From positions 1-54,190 of the forward strand of contig CADCUI010000007.1 of NCBI GenBank assembly GCA_902805845.1: a stretch of DNA of 54,190 nucleotides, in the 5' to 3' direction. The DNA comes from an uncultured Nocardioidaceae bacterium (lineage in GTDB: Bacteria; Actinomycetota; Actinomycetes; Propionibacteriales; Nocardioidaceae). The notes under the pieces were generated by a model, which was not told where the DNA came from, did no database searches, and saw nothing but the letters and a program-made list of their open reading frames with translations. The first letter of the stretch is position 1, and every line of letters starts with the position of its first letter. Positions 39,927-48,807 of this stretch are shown in pieces. Made by a program: the position numbers and the translations under genes.

Positions 39927-41633
39927 GTGACCGCGACCGGTGCGCCGTCCCGCTCGGCGGAGGAACCGACCCCGCACCGGCCGCCTCGGCGTCGGCAGGG
40001 CCTCTCGGTCACCGCGGACGGACGCGCGGTGCCGGCCGCCGTCCGACGGCTCCGCGGCCGCCCCGGGGGCGACGACGTCGTCGCGGGCTGGATCGTCACC
40101 GCAGCAGTGACGCTGCTGGCCGGCTTCCTGCGGCTGTGGCACCTCGGCACGCCGCGGACGTTCGCGTTCGACGAGACGTACTACGCCAAGGACGCCTGGT
40201 CGCTGTGGCGGCACGGCTATGCGCGGAACTGGGACAAGGGCGCCGACAAGGGGATCCTCGACGGCCGCAACCCCCTCGACGTGCAGGGCCAGGACCCGAC
40301 GATGGTGGTCCATCCCGAGGCGGGCAAGTGGCTGATCGGGGCCGGCGAGCAGGTCTTCGGCTTCGACCCGTTCGGCTGGCGGGTCGCGAGCGCCGTCGTC
40401 GGTGTGCTGATGGTGCTGGTGATGGTCCGGCTGGTCAGACGGCTCACCGGATCGACGCTCCTCGGTGGGGTGGCGGGGCTCCTGCTGTGCTTCGACGGCC
40501 TGCACTTCGTGCTGTCCAGGTTGGCGTTGCTGGACATCTTCGTGGCGTTCTTCCTGCTCTCGGCGGTCTCCTGCCTGGTGGCGGACCGGGACTGGGCACG
40601 CGCCCGGCTGGCGGAGCGCGCGGGTGCGGCCGTCGAGGTCGTCGCCGGGCGGCTGAGCGGGTGGGGGCCTCGGCTGTGGTGGCGGCCCTGGCGGCTGGCC
40701 GCCGGGGTCCTCTTCGGGCTGGCCGTCGCGTCGAAGTGGACGGCGCTCCTGCCGCTGGCCGGCTTCGCGGTCCTCTCGGTCCTCTGGGACAGCGGTGCCC
40801 GGCGGGCGCTCGGGGTCCGCTGGGCCTTCCTGAAGGCGGCAGTGATCGACGGGCTTCCGGCCTTCGGCTACCTCGTCGTCCTCGCGCTCGTGGTGTACGT
40901 CGCCTCGTGGGCCGGGTGGCTCGTGCACGCCGACGCGTACGAGTCGGCGCTCGCCCGGAACAGCTACGGCCCCTACTGGGGCTCCTACACGAGGGCGGAC
41001 CCGCAGGGGTTCCTGCCGTCGCTCACCCAGGGGCTGAGGAGCCTGTGGCACTACCACCAGGACGTGTGGGCCTTCCACACCGCGGGGCTCCTCGACGCCA
41101 CCCACACCTACCAGTCGGCGCCGCAGGGCTGGCTGGTGATGCAGCGACCGGTCGTCGTCGCCACCGACCTCGGCGTGCTCCCCGGGACGCAGGGGTGCGC
41201 CGCGCCCGCGGACAGCACCTGCCTGCGTGAGGTGATCCTGCTGGGAACCCCGATGCTGTGGTGGGCAGGCGTCGCGGCGCATCTCTACGCACTGTGGGGC
41301 TGGCTGGCCCGTCGCGACTGGCGGTACGGCGTCGCCGTCGTGGGGCTGCTCACCACCTGGGTGCCGTTCTTCCGCTACGCCGACCGACCGATCTTCTCGT
41401 TCTACGCGGTGGCGCTGCTGCCCTTCACGATCGTGGCGCTGTGCCTGCTGCTCGGCCGGCTCATCGGCCCCGAAGGCGCCCCCGGTCGACGACGGGTACT
41501 GGGCTCGGTCGCCGCAGGCGCCTTCGTGGCGATGGTGGTGCTGAACTTCGCCTGGCTGTGGCCGGTGTACACCTATGAGCTGATCAGCACCCCGGACTGG
41601 CTCGACCGGATCTGGTTCCAGTCCTGGATCTAG
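39927..41633 (+). CDS. pmt: Polyprenyl-phosphate-mannose protein mannosyltransferase
   Basis: Adds mannose from polyprenol-phosphate-mannose to Ser/Thr of proteins during Sec export. 568 residues with a cytoplasmic N-terminal tail (about 1-50) and eleven or so membrane helices. The first periplasmic loop carries the catalytic acidic pair in FAFDETYYAKDAWS near residue 75. A later loop has VHPEAGKWLIGAGEQVFGFDPFGWR, a family hallmark. Start is GTG 39927. Candidate substrates in the window are the Ser/Thr/Pro-rich lipoproteins at 12801 and 46840. Confidence 0.94.
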   Translation: MTATGAPSRSAEEPTPHRPPRRRQGLSVTADGRAVPAAVRRLRGRPGGDDVVAGWIVTAAVTLLAGFLRLWHLGTPRTFAFDETYYAKDAWSLWRHGYARNWDKGADKGILDGRNPLDVQGQDPTMVVHPEAGKWLIGAGEQVFGFDPFGWRVASAVVGVLMVLVMVRLVRRLTGSTLLGGVAGLLLCFDGLHFVLSRLALLDIFVAFFLLSAVSCLVADRDWARARLAERAGAAVEVVAGRLSGWGPRLWWRPWRLAAGVLFGLAVASKWTALLPLAGFAVLSVLWDSGARRALGVRWAFLKAAVIDGLPAFGYLVVLALVVYVASWAGWLVHADAYESALARNSYGPYWGSYTRADPQGFLPSLTQGLRSLWHYHQDVWAFHTAGLLDATHTYQSAPQGWLVMQRPVVVATDLGVLPGTQGCAAPADSTCLREVILLGTPMLWWAGVAAHLYALWGWLARRDWRYGVAVVGLLTTWVPFFRYADRPIFSFYAVALLPFTIVALCLLLGRLIGPEGAPGRRRVLGSVAAGAFVAMVVLNFAWLWPVYTYELISTPDWLDRIWFQSWI

Positions 41634-41683
41634 CCGGGTCGACCCCGGCGCCGCCTCAGCCGCACCTCCGGGTCAGGGGAGGT
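41634..41683. terminator. Two hairpins between convergent genes
   Basis: CCGGG-TCGAC-CCCGG directly follows the pmt stop (41634-41648), and ACCTCC-GGGTCAGG-GGAGGT covers 41664-41683, touching the stop of the convergent membrane-protein gene. Either can stop transcription on one or both strands. Confidence 0.6.
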
Positions 41684-42339
41684 CAGCCGAAGGCTGCCCG
41701 GTCCACCTTGTTGTGGTAGCGGTGGCCGACCTTGCCGCCGATCATGGCCGCCAGGAGCGACACCACCAGCACCACCAGCGCCGTGATGAGGCCGCCCCAG
41801 CTGAGCTCGTCGGTGGACAGCGGGATGCGGGGCAGGTTCACCCGGTCGAGGATGTTGTACTGCGTCCCGAAGAGGGCGCCGAGACCGACGGCGAGCAGGG
41901 TGACCAGCAAGCCGATGAGCCACACCGCGAGCCCTTGGCGACCGCCGTCGAAACGCGACATGCGGCCGGCGACGTACCCGCCGGCGTAGTAGCCGATGGC
42001 CAGGACCACCAGCAGCACCACACCCGCGGCGATGCCGATGGTGCCGGCCTGCCGCTCGGCCTGGGTCTGTGTCACGTTGGCCGTGTCCGAGACCGCGGCC
42101 GTGACCGCACCGGCGATGCTCGTCAGCAGGATCGTCAGCGCGATCGCCACCAGCCAGCCGAAGAAGGCCGCGCCCCAGTTGATGCCGCCGAAGCGTTCGC
42201 GCGCCTCGCTGTCGTCAACCGGCCGGCCGTACGGCATCGCGGTGCCGGCGGTGTCCGCGGTGGTCGCGCCGTGCGTGTTCTCGTGCGCATCTCCCTGGGC
42301 GTTTCCCTGGGTGCTTCCGTGCGTGTGCTCGCGTGCCAT
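41683..42339 (-). CDS. Four-helix membrane protein, unknown function
   Basis: 218 residues. The N-terminal 45 residues are hydrophilic and carry degenerate repeats of HxNTHG/NAQGDAHE type, encoded by near-repeated DNA. Four membrane helices follow (about 55-82, 98-122, 136-160, 182-205). It resembles small actinobacterial membrane proteins with a glycine-rich YYAGGYVAGRMSRFDGGRQG loop. No catalytic motif is seen. It may be a stress-induced membrane protein, as the next genes are of that kind. Confidence 0.75.
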   Translation of the reverse strand: MAREHTHGSTQGNAQGDAHENTHGATTADTAGTAMPYGRPVDDSEARERFGGINWGAAFFGWLVAIALTILLTSIAGAVTAAVSDTANVTQTQAERQAGTIGIAAGVVLLVVLAIGYYAGGYVAGRMSRFDGGRQGLAVWLIGLLVTLLAVGLGALFGTQYNILDRVNLPRIPLSTDELSWGGLITALVVLVVSLLAAMIGGKVGHRYHNKVDRAAFG

Positions 42340-42447
42340 GTCGCCCTCCCGGACCAGCCGCCCGTGTGACGGCTGACAACCAGAGTGGTACCCGGGACTC
42401 AGCGAGGAGAAACGCTGCCGGACCCGGCGGGAGCGGCACGTCGGCGG

Positions 42448-42777
42448 TCAGTCCTTGAGCGGGTCGTGGCCCCAGTTCATGAGGGAGTAGCGCCACCGGG
42501 TGTCCTCGACGTCGCCGGACGGTCGCTGCGCCTCGTGCCGGTGGACGTAGCCGACGACCTTCGCCATGTGGTCGACGTCGTCGTCGGTGAGCTCGCCCTT
42601 CTTCGCGCGGAGGATCTCGACGATCCGTCGCCCAGACCGGTGGCCCGTCGCCTCGCCCCCGTCGGACTGGCCCACGGACTTCGACTCCTCGGTCTCCAGC
42701 CACGTCTCGAGCTCGGACGCGGTCATGTTGACCGCCTGCTTCCAGTCGTCCCAGACGTCCTCGAGGCTGCGCCCCAT
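42448..42777 (-). CDS. DUF3140 family protein
   Basis: 109 residues. It carries the recognisable phrases VNMTASELETWLETEESKSVGQ, GRRIVEILRAKKGELTDDDVDHM and VVGYVHRHEAQRP with a terminal RYSLMNWGHDPLK. The function is unknown; members often sit with HVA1/DUF2945 genes. Start is ATG 42777, two bases after the stop of the next gene upstream, so they form an operon. Confidence 0.88.
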   Translation of the reverse strand: MGRSLEDVWDDWKQAVNMTASELETWLETEESKSVGQSDGGEATGHRSGRRIVEILRAKKGELTDDDVDHMAKVVGYVHRHEAQRPSGDVEDTRWRYSLMNWGHDPLKD

Positions 42778-42779
42778 CG

Positions 42780-43001
42780 TCAGGACGAGCCCTTCTTCTT
42801 CAGTGCGGAAGGCTTGTGGACCGCCTCGCCGCCGCTCTTGTCGCTCTTCACGAGGTACTGCGGGTCGTCCTTCGAGGCCCGGACCTGCCGGCTCGCGGCC
42901 TCGGTGTCGGAGGTGATCTTCTTCTCGACCTTGCCCTCGGCGGTGCTGCCGTGGCTCTGCCAGGTCACCTTGTCACCCTTGCTGAACGTGTCGTCGGCCA
43001 T
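42780..43001 (-). CDS. HVA1/DUF2945 family small protein
   Basis: 73 residues. It begins FSKGDKVTWQSHGSTAEGKVEKKITSD, a Tudor-like beta fold, and ends DDPQYLVKSDKSGGEAVHKPSALKK. The family is common in actinobacteria and fungi under stress, but its activity is not established. Start is ATG 43001. The pair with DUF3140 is often seen together. Confidence 0.9.
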   Translation of the reverse strand: MADDTFSKGDKVTWQSHGSTAEGKVEKKITSDTEAASRQVRASKDDPQYLVKSDKSGGEAVHKPSALKKKGSS

Positions 43002-43115
43002 GAACGGTAGGTACCCGCACCGCGGCGAGCCATGCCCGTTTCCGGAGGGAACCGCCGACGTGGCTGCTGCGTCTCATGCGCACGACACCGGACAGGTGGG
43101 ACGCGAGGAGCGCCG

Positions 43116-43493
43116 ATGAACAAGAACCTGGCCTGGCTCGTGGCGGTCGTGGCTCTGACCGGGTGCGGCTCCGCCGGGGCAGGGTCGACCGACGGGTCGG
43201 GAAGCGTCGGTGGACCCGCGGCCGCGGTGACCGTCGAGGAAGCGCGGTCGGCGCAGGTCGGCGACCGACTCCGGGTCAGGGGTGCACTGGTGCTGGAGCC
43301 CGCCGGCGCTGCGATCTGTGACGCCCTGGCCGAGAGCTACCCGCCGCAGTGCCCGAACGGCCTGTCGGTGCAGGGCCTCGACGAGAGGACACTGCCGCCG
43401 GACGCCGCCTCGGACGGAGGCGTCACCTGGGTCGAGCAGTTCGAGCTGATCGCCGAACGCACCGAGGACGGGCTGCGGTACGTCGACGGCTGA
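43116..43493 (+). CDS. Small secreted lipoprotein
   Basis: 125 residues from ATG 43116 behind GAGGAG. The signal peptide ends in the lipobox LTGC|GS, followed by a Gly/Ser linker. The mature part (about 45-125) looks like a small OB-like beta barrel (VGDRLRVRGALVLEPAG) with two Cys (AICDAL, PPQCPNG) that may form a disulfide. The function is unknown. It is convergent with the histidine kinase gene. Confidence 0.82.
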   Translation: MNKNLAWLVAVVALTGCGSAGAGSTDGSGSVGGPAAAVTVEEARSAQVGDRLRVRGALVLEPAGAAICDALAESYPPQCPNGLSVQGLDERTLPPDAASDGGVTWVEQFELIAERTEDGLRYVDG

Positions 43494-43527
43494 CGCCGAC
43501 GTCGTGGCCCGGTGCGCCGGTGTTGCG

Positions 43528-46080
43528 CTAGTCGGAGCCCGGGCACCGACCCGTGGGTTCCTGGACACCGACCTGTGCGGCGTCGAAGGACTCCACGGCC
43601 CGGGCGCGGCCCAGGTTCCACTCCAGCCAGTCGTCCGATGCCGCGTCCCGGGCCTCGAGCACGCAGCGCTCGAGGTCGTCGGGAAGCGCGACGAGGGCCG
43701 GCACGGCGTCGTCGGAGAGCTCTCGGAGGTAGCCCCAGTCCATCCGCCCTGTCTCGGCGAACCGGTCGAGGTTGTGCTCGGCGATCCACGCGTCGGGGTT
43801 GACCGCGGCGAGGCCGAACAGGGCCACGACGCCGCTGAGGACGGCGAACCGGGGTAGCCAGGCCGCCCGCAGTGCCGCACCGCTGAGGACCACGGCCAGG
43901 ACCAGCACGCCGAGCCAGCCCTCGAAGACGTCGACGAGCAGCCGCAGCCGGGTGAACCCGTAGGCCTCCTGGTAGACGTGCATGCGGTGCATCGCCGAGG
44001 CGACGACCACGAGCGTCTGCAGGCACAGCATCCCGAGCGAGGCTCGCAGCCAGGCACGGTCCCCGGGCGTCGTGCGGGGCGCCTTCCGCGCCGCCGCCCA
44101 GATGACCATGAGCGTCAGGGCGGTGGCGACGGTCAGCTGTCCGAAGCCTTGGTGCACGTACTCGGCATAGGTCAGCCCCGTCGTGCGCTGCAGGTAGCCG
44201 TGCCCGCCGAAGACCACCGTCGCCTGCGCGACCAGGAAGGACGCGAAGACGCCGTTGACCACGAGCACCGGGGCGAGCCACTCGAACCGACGCGTGACAG
44301 GGCGCGGGCGGTGGCCGCCACGGTCGACCCGCGGTGGGTTGAGGGCGAGGTACGCCGCAGCCAGCACCGTGCCGCCCGCGGCCACCGCGACGAACGTGCG
44401 CAGGATGAACGTGTCGAGCGTGACGTCCGGAAGCACGGCGTCCGCCCACTCGGCGAGGAGGGCGTCGGCCGAGGCGAAGAGGGCGCCGAAGACGAGCAGC
44501 CCGAGGAACGACCAGACGAGCGTGCGGAGCAGGGCGGCTCCCTGCCCGAGACCGGTGAGCTGGGCAAGCGTGCGACCGAGCCAGGGCAGGCCACGCAGGC
44601 CGGCGAGGGGCCAGGCGAGACCCGCCAGCACGAAGCCCGGGAGCGTACGGCCCGCGGACACCCCGCACACGCAGAGGGCAGCACCTGCGAAGAGGCAGAG
44701 CACCACGATCCAGTCGGCGTCCCTGACGACGCTCGTCGCGGCGAGCAGGACGCACATGGCGGCGCACGACACGGTGAACGGGTCGCGGCGGTGCCGGCTG
44801 GCGGAGAGCACGACCGCGCCGGCGGCAAGCAGCACGAGGAAGGTTCCGAGCCCCAGGTCCCGGAACGGCAGCACCAGCCCGGCGAGGACACCGGTGGCCA
44901 CCGCGCCGAGGAGGACAGGGAGGCGCGCAGGGGCTCGGTCCGGCCAGAAGCTCCCGAAGACGTCGTCGAGGAGCGGACGCGCGGGGACGGCGACAGGTGG
45001 GATTGTCGGCGCGGGGGACGCGGGCGGCGGTGCGACGGTGGGGATGGCCTGCTCCGGACGGTGAGTGGGGCGGTCGGGCGGTTCCAGGGGGAGGTCGACA
45101 CGGACGCGGGCGCCTCCGTTGCCCGGTGCCGGGTCCACGAAGCGGATGCTGCCGCCGTGGAGGTCGGTGACCCATCGGGCGATCGCCAGGCCCAGGCCGG
45201 TCCCCCCACCACCGTCCGTGGCGCTGAGGGTCCCGAACGGCTCGAAGACACGCTCCCGCTCCTCCGCTGCCACTCCGGGACCCTGGTCGTGCACTTCCAG
45301 GCGGAAGCGGTCCCCGTGCCGGGCCGCCGCGACGACGACGGTCCCGCCGGCCGGACTGTGCCGCGACGCGTTGTCGAGCAGGTTGGCCACGAGCTGCCGC
45401 ACCCGGGCCGGGTCTGCCTGGACGACCAGCGGCGAGGGGTCGACCCGCACGTCGTACTCCACCGCGCGGCCCAGGACCCGCGCCTCGGCCACGGCGTCGG
45501 CGAGCAGGGGCGCCACCGCGACGGCTTCCGGGATGAGCGGCGCCTTGCCGGCGTCGACGCGCGCCAGGTCCAGCAGGTCCTCCACCAGTCGGGCCAGCCG
45601 CTCGGCCTGGTCGAGAGCGGCCCGCAGGGACTCCGGGTCCCGCGGGGCGATGCCGTCCACGAGGTTCTCGAGCACGGCGCACAGCGCGGCCAGCGGTGTG
45701 CGCAGCTCGTGGCTGACGTTGGCGACCAGCTCGCGGCGCTGCCGGTCGACGGTGGCCAGGTCGCGCGCCATCGTGTTGAAGGCCCGAGCCAGGTCCCCCA
45801 CCTCGTCGCTGGAGGTCTCCGTGACGCGGACGGCGTAGTCGCCTGTCGCCATCCGGCGCGCCGCCTCGGTCATCTGGCGCAGCGGGGACGTCATCCCGAC
45901 GGCGAGGAGCTGGGTGACCGCGAGGGCGAGCATGATGGTCACCGGGATGCTGAGCCACACCGGGACGCCGCCGGCGCGGCCGAGGGTCGCGACCGCCGCC
46001 GCGACCGTGACGCTCGCGGCCACCAGCAGCCCGAGCTTGACCTTGAGCGAGGCGACGCGGGCGAGGGGCTCGGGGCTCAC
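43528..46080 (-). CDS. Sensor histidine kinase fused to a DUF4173-like membrane domain
   Basis: 850 residues. Two membrane helices (about 15-65) are followed by HAMP (TSPLRQMTEAARRMATGDYAVRV), the HisKA box VANVSHELRTPLAAL near residue 130 and HATPase_c with N box LLDNASRHS, DQGPGVAAEERERVFEPFG and GTGLGLAIARW. After about residue 330 a Pro-rich linker leads to a large membrane region to about residue 780 with ten or more helices, including VFGALFASADALLAEWADAV, typical of DUF4153/DUF4173. The GTG start overlaps the regulator stop (GTGA). Fusion of a kinase to this C-terminal domain suggests that the membrane part is the sensor or an effector. Confidence 0.88.
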   Translation of the reverse strand: MSPEPLARVASLKVKLGLLVAASVTVAAAVATLGRAGGVPVWLSIPVTIMLALAVTQLLAVGMTSPLRQMTEAARRMATGDYAVRVTETSSDEVGDLARAFNTMARDLATVDRQRRELVANVSHELRTPLAALCAVLENLVDGIAPRDPESLRAALDQAERLARLVEDLLDLARVDAGKAPLIPEAVAVAPLLADAVAEARVLGRAVEYDVRVDPSPLVVQADPARVRQLVANLLDNASRHSPAGGTVVVAAARHGDRFRLEVHDQGPGVAAEERERVFEPFGTLSATDGGGGTGLGLAIARWVTDLHGGSIRFVDPAPGNGGARVRVDLPLEPPDRPTHRPEQAIPTVAPPPASPAPTIPPVAVPARPLLDDVFGSFWPDRAPARLPVLLGAVATGVLAGLVLPFRDLGLGTFLVLLAAGAVVLSASRHRRDPFTVSCAAMCVLLAATSVVRDADWIVVLCLFAGAALCVCGVSAGRTLPGFVLAGLAWPLAGLRGLPWLGRTLAQLTGLGQGAALLRTLVWSFLGLLVFGALFASADALLAEWADAVLPDVTLDTFILRTFVAVAAGGTVLAAAYLALNPPRVDRGGHRPRPVTRRFEWLAPVLVVNGVFASFLVAQATVVFGGHGYLQRTTGLTYAEYVHQGFGQLTVATALTLMVIWAAARKAPRTTPGDRAWLRASLGMLCLQTLVVVASAMHRMHVYQEAYGFTRLRLLVDVFEGWLGVLVLAVVLSGAALRAAWLPRFAVLSGVVALFGLAAVNPDAWIAEHNLDRFAETGRMDWGYLRELSDDAVPALVALPDDLERCVLEARDAASDDWLEWNLGRARAVESFDAAQVGVQEPTGRCPGSD

Positions 46081-46769
46081 TCCGGGCTCCCGCTGCCGAG
46101 CGCGTAGCCGACGCCGTGGACGGTCCGGATCCAGTCCGCTCCGACCTTGGCGCGCAGCCCCTTGACGTGGCTGTCGACGGTGCGGGTGCCGGAGGCTCCG
46201 GGCCAGCCCCACACCTCGGCCAGCAGTCGCTCGCGGGTGACCACCGCGCCCGGGGTCGCGGCCAGGCAGAGGAGCAGGTCGAACTCGGTCGGCGTCAGCC
46301 GCACCTCCTCTCCACCGCGCCACACCCGCCGCGCGGCGGCGTCCATCCGCAGGTCACCGAGCTCGAGCGCCCGGCGCCCGGCGAGCTCGGCGGCGCGGTC
46401 GACGCGGCGCAGCAGGGCGCCGACCCGGGCGACCAGCTCCCGCATCCGGAACGGCTTGGTGAGGTAGTCGTCGGCGCCGACCCCCAGCCCGACGAGCACG
46501 TCGGTCTCGTCGGCGCGGGCCGTCAGCATCAGCACCGGGACCGGCCGGTCGGTCTGGATGCGACGGCACACCTCGTGGCCGTCGTACCCGGGAAGCATCA
46601 GGTCGAGCACGACCAGGTCGGGCGAGTGCTCGCCGTACGCGGCGACGGCTCCGGGACCGTCCCAGGCGCGCACCACTTCGTACCCCTCGGCCTCGAGCCG
46701 GTCGGAGACCGCCTGGTTGATGACCGGGTCGTCCTCGACGACGAGGATCCGTCGGCACGCGCTGGTCAT
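46077..46769 (-). CDS. OmpR-family response regulator
   Basis: 230 residues. The receiver has RILVVEDDPV, the phospho-acceptor Asp in LVVLDLMLPGYDG near residue 56, the Thr/Ser switch LMLTARAD and the Lys in YLTKPFRM. The C-terminal winged helix has RLTPTEFDLLLCLA and GTRTVDSHVKGLRAKVG. Start is ATG 46769. It pairs with the fused kinase through a 4-base overlap. Target genes are unknown; the neighbouring CapA gene is on the same strand upstream. Confidence 0.95.
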   Translation of the reverse strand: MTSACRRILVVEDDPVINQAVSDRLEAEGYEVVRAWDGPGAVAAYGEHSPDLVVLDLMLPGYDGHEVCRRIQTDRPVPVLMLTARADETDVLVGLGVGADDYLTKPFRMRELVARVGALLRRVDRAAELAGRRALELGDLRMDAAARRVWRGGEEVRLTPTEFDLLLCLAATPGAVVTRERLLAEVWGWPGASGTRTVDSHVKGLRAKVGADWIRTVHGVGYALGSGSPE

Positions 46770-46839
46770 GCCCGAAGGCTATGAGTCCGACCGGTCAGGA
46801 GGGGCGGACGACGTGTGCAGGTTGTGTGCAGATCGGACG

Positions 46840-48042
46840 TCAGGGGAGCCCGTCGTCGTCGACGGTCCCGGCACCGGGCAGCCGGTCGGGGCGCGCCGCG
46901 AGGCCCGCACACCCGCGCAGGGCCTGCCACTGCGCGACGGCGGCGTCGACTCCCTCACCAGCCACGGGAGTCGGGCGACCGTCGGGTCCGATGCGGGCCG
47001 GGATCCAGGAGTCGCCGACCAGCTCGCCGTCCTCGACCCGGATCCGGAGGACGCCGGACTCGGCCTGCTGGTCGTGGTACCAGAGGAAGTTGCCCAGGCC
47101 GTAGTTCACATAGGTGTCCCCGATCCACCCCGAGCCGAGGAGGACGTGGGCGTGGCTCCCGACGACGATGTCGGCGCCGGCTTCGGCCAGTGCCCGCGCC
47201 GTGGTGCGTTGTTGCTGCGTCGGGCAGCTCTGCAGCTCCTCCCCCCAGTGCAGGTACACGACGACGACGTCGGCCCGCCTGCTCGCTGACCGGACGGCGG
47301 CCAGCAGTGCGCCTGGCCGGGCGGCGTGGGCGGCGGCGAGCCCCGGGTTGGTCGGCCCGGCGGCCCAGACGTTGCTCGCCCCCTCACGCATCGAACCGTC
47401 ACCGGCGAGGAACGCGAAGTCCGTGCCGCGGACCGACACGCGGTACGGCGTGAAGGCATCCTCCTGGTTCCGGCCGATCCCGACCACCGGGACCGGGCCT
47501 TCCCGGATCGCCTCGAGCGTGTCGGCGAGGCCGACCGGGCCGTAGTCAGCGCCGTGGTTGTTGGCCATCGTGACCACGTCGACGCCTGCCGCTGCGAGGA
47601 CGTCGAGGGCGGCTGGTCCGGTGCGGAAGTGGTAGCGCTGGCTGGGGTCCTCGAGCTCCTTCGCCTCCGGCGTCCCGCGGTCGGTGATCGCGGACTCGAG
47701 GTTGACCATCGTGAGGTCGGCGCCGGCGAGGCTCGGTGTGATCGGGCCCAGAGCCCCTCGCGGACGCTCCAGCAACGCAGCGAGGTGCAGCTCGAAGTGC
47801 ATGTCGCCTGCGAAGGCGAGCGTCACAGGTCCGCGCGGACCTCGTTCCCTGCGAGACGTCGAGGGCGTCGTCCTCGTCGAAGGCGTCGGACTCGTCGAAG
47901 GCGTCGGAGTCGTCGGACTCGCCGAAGCGGTGACGGGTGTCGGGCCGGCTGTTCCGCGCCGCTCCGCTGCGGTCCCGGAGCAACCGGCGAGGAGAAGCAC
48001 CACCAGGACCAGGACGCCGCCTGCCGCCCGAGGTCTCGTCAT
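46840..48042 (-). CDS. CapA-family secreted lipoprotein
   Basis: 400 residues from ATG 48042. The signal peptide has lipobox LLAGC|SG, and the next 40 residues are a Ser/Thr/Pro-rich linker that may be O-mannosylated. The catalytic-type domain of the CapA/PgsA (metallophosphatase-like) family follows: LAFAGDMHFEL, DLTMVNLESAITDRG, VDVVTMANNHGADYG, VVVYLHWGEEL and DIVVGSHAHVLLGSG. The family is tied to poly-gamma-glutamate or capsule anchoring, but no pgsBC genes are present here, so the role is open. Confidence 0.88.
   Translation of the reverse strand: MTRPRAAGGVLVLVVLLLAGCSGTAAERRGTAGPTPVTASASPTTPTPSTSPTPSTRTTPSTSRRERGPRGPVTLAFAGDMHFELHLAALLERPRGALGPITPSLAGADLTMVNLESAITDRGTPEAKELEDPSQRYHFRTGPAALDVLAAAGVDVVTMANNHGADYGPVGLADTLEAIREGPVPVVGIGRNQEDAFTPYRVSVRGTDFAFLAGDGSMREGASNVWAAGPTNPGLAAAHAARPGALLAAVRSASRRADVVVVYLHWGEELQSCPTQQQRTTARALAEAGADIVVGSHAHVLLGSGWIGDTYVNYGLGNFLWYHDQQAESGVLRIRVEDGELVGDSWIPARIGPDGRPTPVAGEGVDAAVAQWQALRGCAGLAARPDRLPGAGTVDDDGLP
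47857..47925 (-). repeat. Imperfect 18-bp repeats encoding a Ser/Thr/Pro linker
   Basis: Units like TCGTCGAAGGCGTCGGA(C/G) recur two to three times with weaker flanking copies. They encode the TPS-type linker of the CapA lipoprotein and keep the reading frame. Confidence 0.65.
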
Positions 48043-48128
48043 GCGGCCCAAGGGTGGCGGACTCGACGATGCCAGTGAAGAGACCAACGGTCCGTCCGGT
48101 GCGGTGGTGGTGGGACTTGCGGCGCGGG

Positions 48129-48773
48129 TCAGCTGATGAGCGCGGTGAGGTAGTAACAGCCGACCTCAGGCGTCCCACCGTAGCCTTCCGGCAAGTACGG
48201 GGCCGGGCCGCTGATGTCCAGCGTCGTCCACACGCCTTGGGTCTGCAGCCGGTCGACCACTGCTCGGCACCTGCGGGTGTCCCACAGGTCGTCGCGCTGC
48301 GTCACGACGACGAGGCCTCCCGGCCGGACCACTCTCGCGAACTCGCGCCACACCTCCTCGACGTCCGGGAGGTAGGTCATCACCCCAGCACAGACGACTG
48401 CGTCGACGCTCTCGTCCTCGACGGCGAGCGGCTGCTGCAGATCCGCGCGCTCGAGCGAGTCGTACGCCCCGCCCTGCTCGGCGATCTGGAGAGACGCCTG
48501 CGAGATGTCGAGCCCGAGGATCTGCCCTGAGAAGCCACGTGCCCGAAGCGCCCTGCCCACGAGCCCGGTGCCGCATCCCACGTCGAGCGCCGAGTCAGCC
48601 CCCGGGCGACGGGTGACAACCGTCTCCGCCACCACCGCCGGAGCCCGGTAGGACCAGGAGGCGAGATCGGCGTCGTAGCTCTGCGCCCACGCGTCGTACC
48701 GGTCGGCGACCTCCCGGGGATCGCTCGTGCCCTCGTGCAGCCAGTCGCCGAGGGACACAGGGTCGGGAACCAC
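48129..48773 (-). CDS. Class I SAM-dependent methyltransferase, small
   Basis: 214 residues. It starts SDPREVADRYDAWAQSYDADL, followed by motif I ALDVGCGTGLVGRAL, LGLDISQASLQIAEQ and VVCAGVMTYLPDVEEVWREF. It resembles the METTL27/WBSCR27 type of methyltransferase. The substrate is unknown. Start is ATG 48773. It lies on the same strand as the CapA gene, 86 bases away. Confidence 0.85.
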   Translation of the reverse strand: MVPDPVSLGDWLHEGTSDPREVADRYDAWAQSYDADLASWSYRAPAVVAETVVTRRPGADSALDVGCGTGLVGRALRARGFSGQILGLDISQASLQIAEQGGAYDSLERADLQQPLAVEDESVDAVVCAGVMTYLPDVEEVWREFARVVRPGGLVVVTQRDDLWDTRRCRAVVDRLQTQGVWTTLDISGPAPYLPEGYGGTPEVGCYYLTALIS

Positions 48774-48807
48774 CGCTCCAGCGTCTCACGCCACAGCAGC
48801 GGGCCTC

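Noticed and set aside
43528-46080. Two separate genes (kinase and membrane protein)
   Set aside because: The frame is continuous through the Pro-rich linker with no stop and no good internal start with a ribosome binding site.
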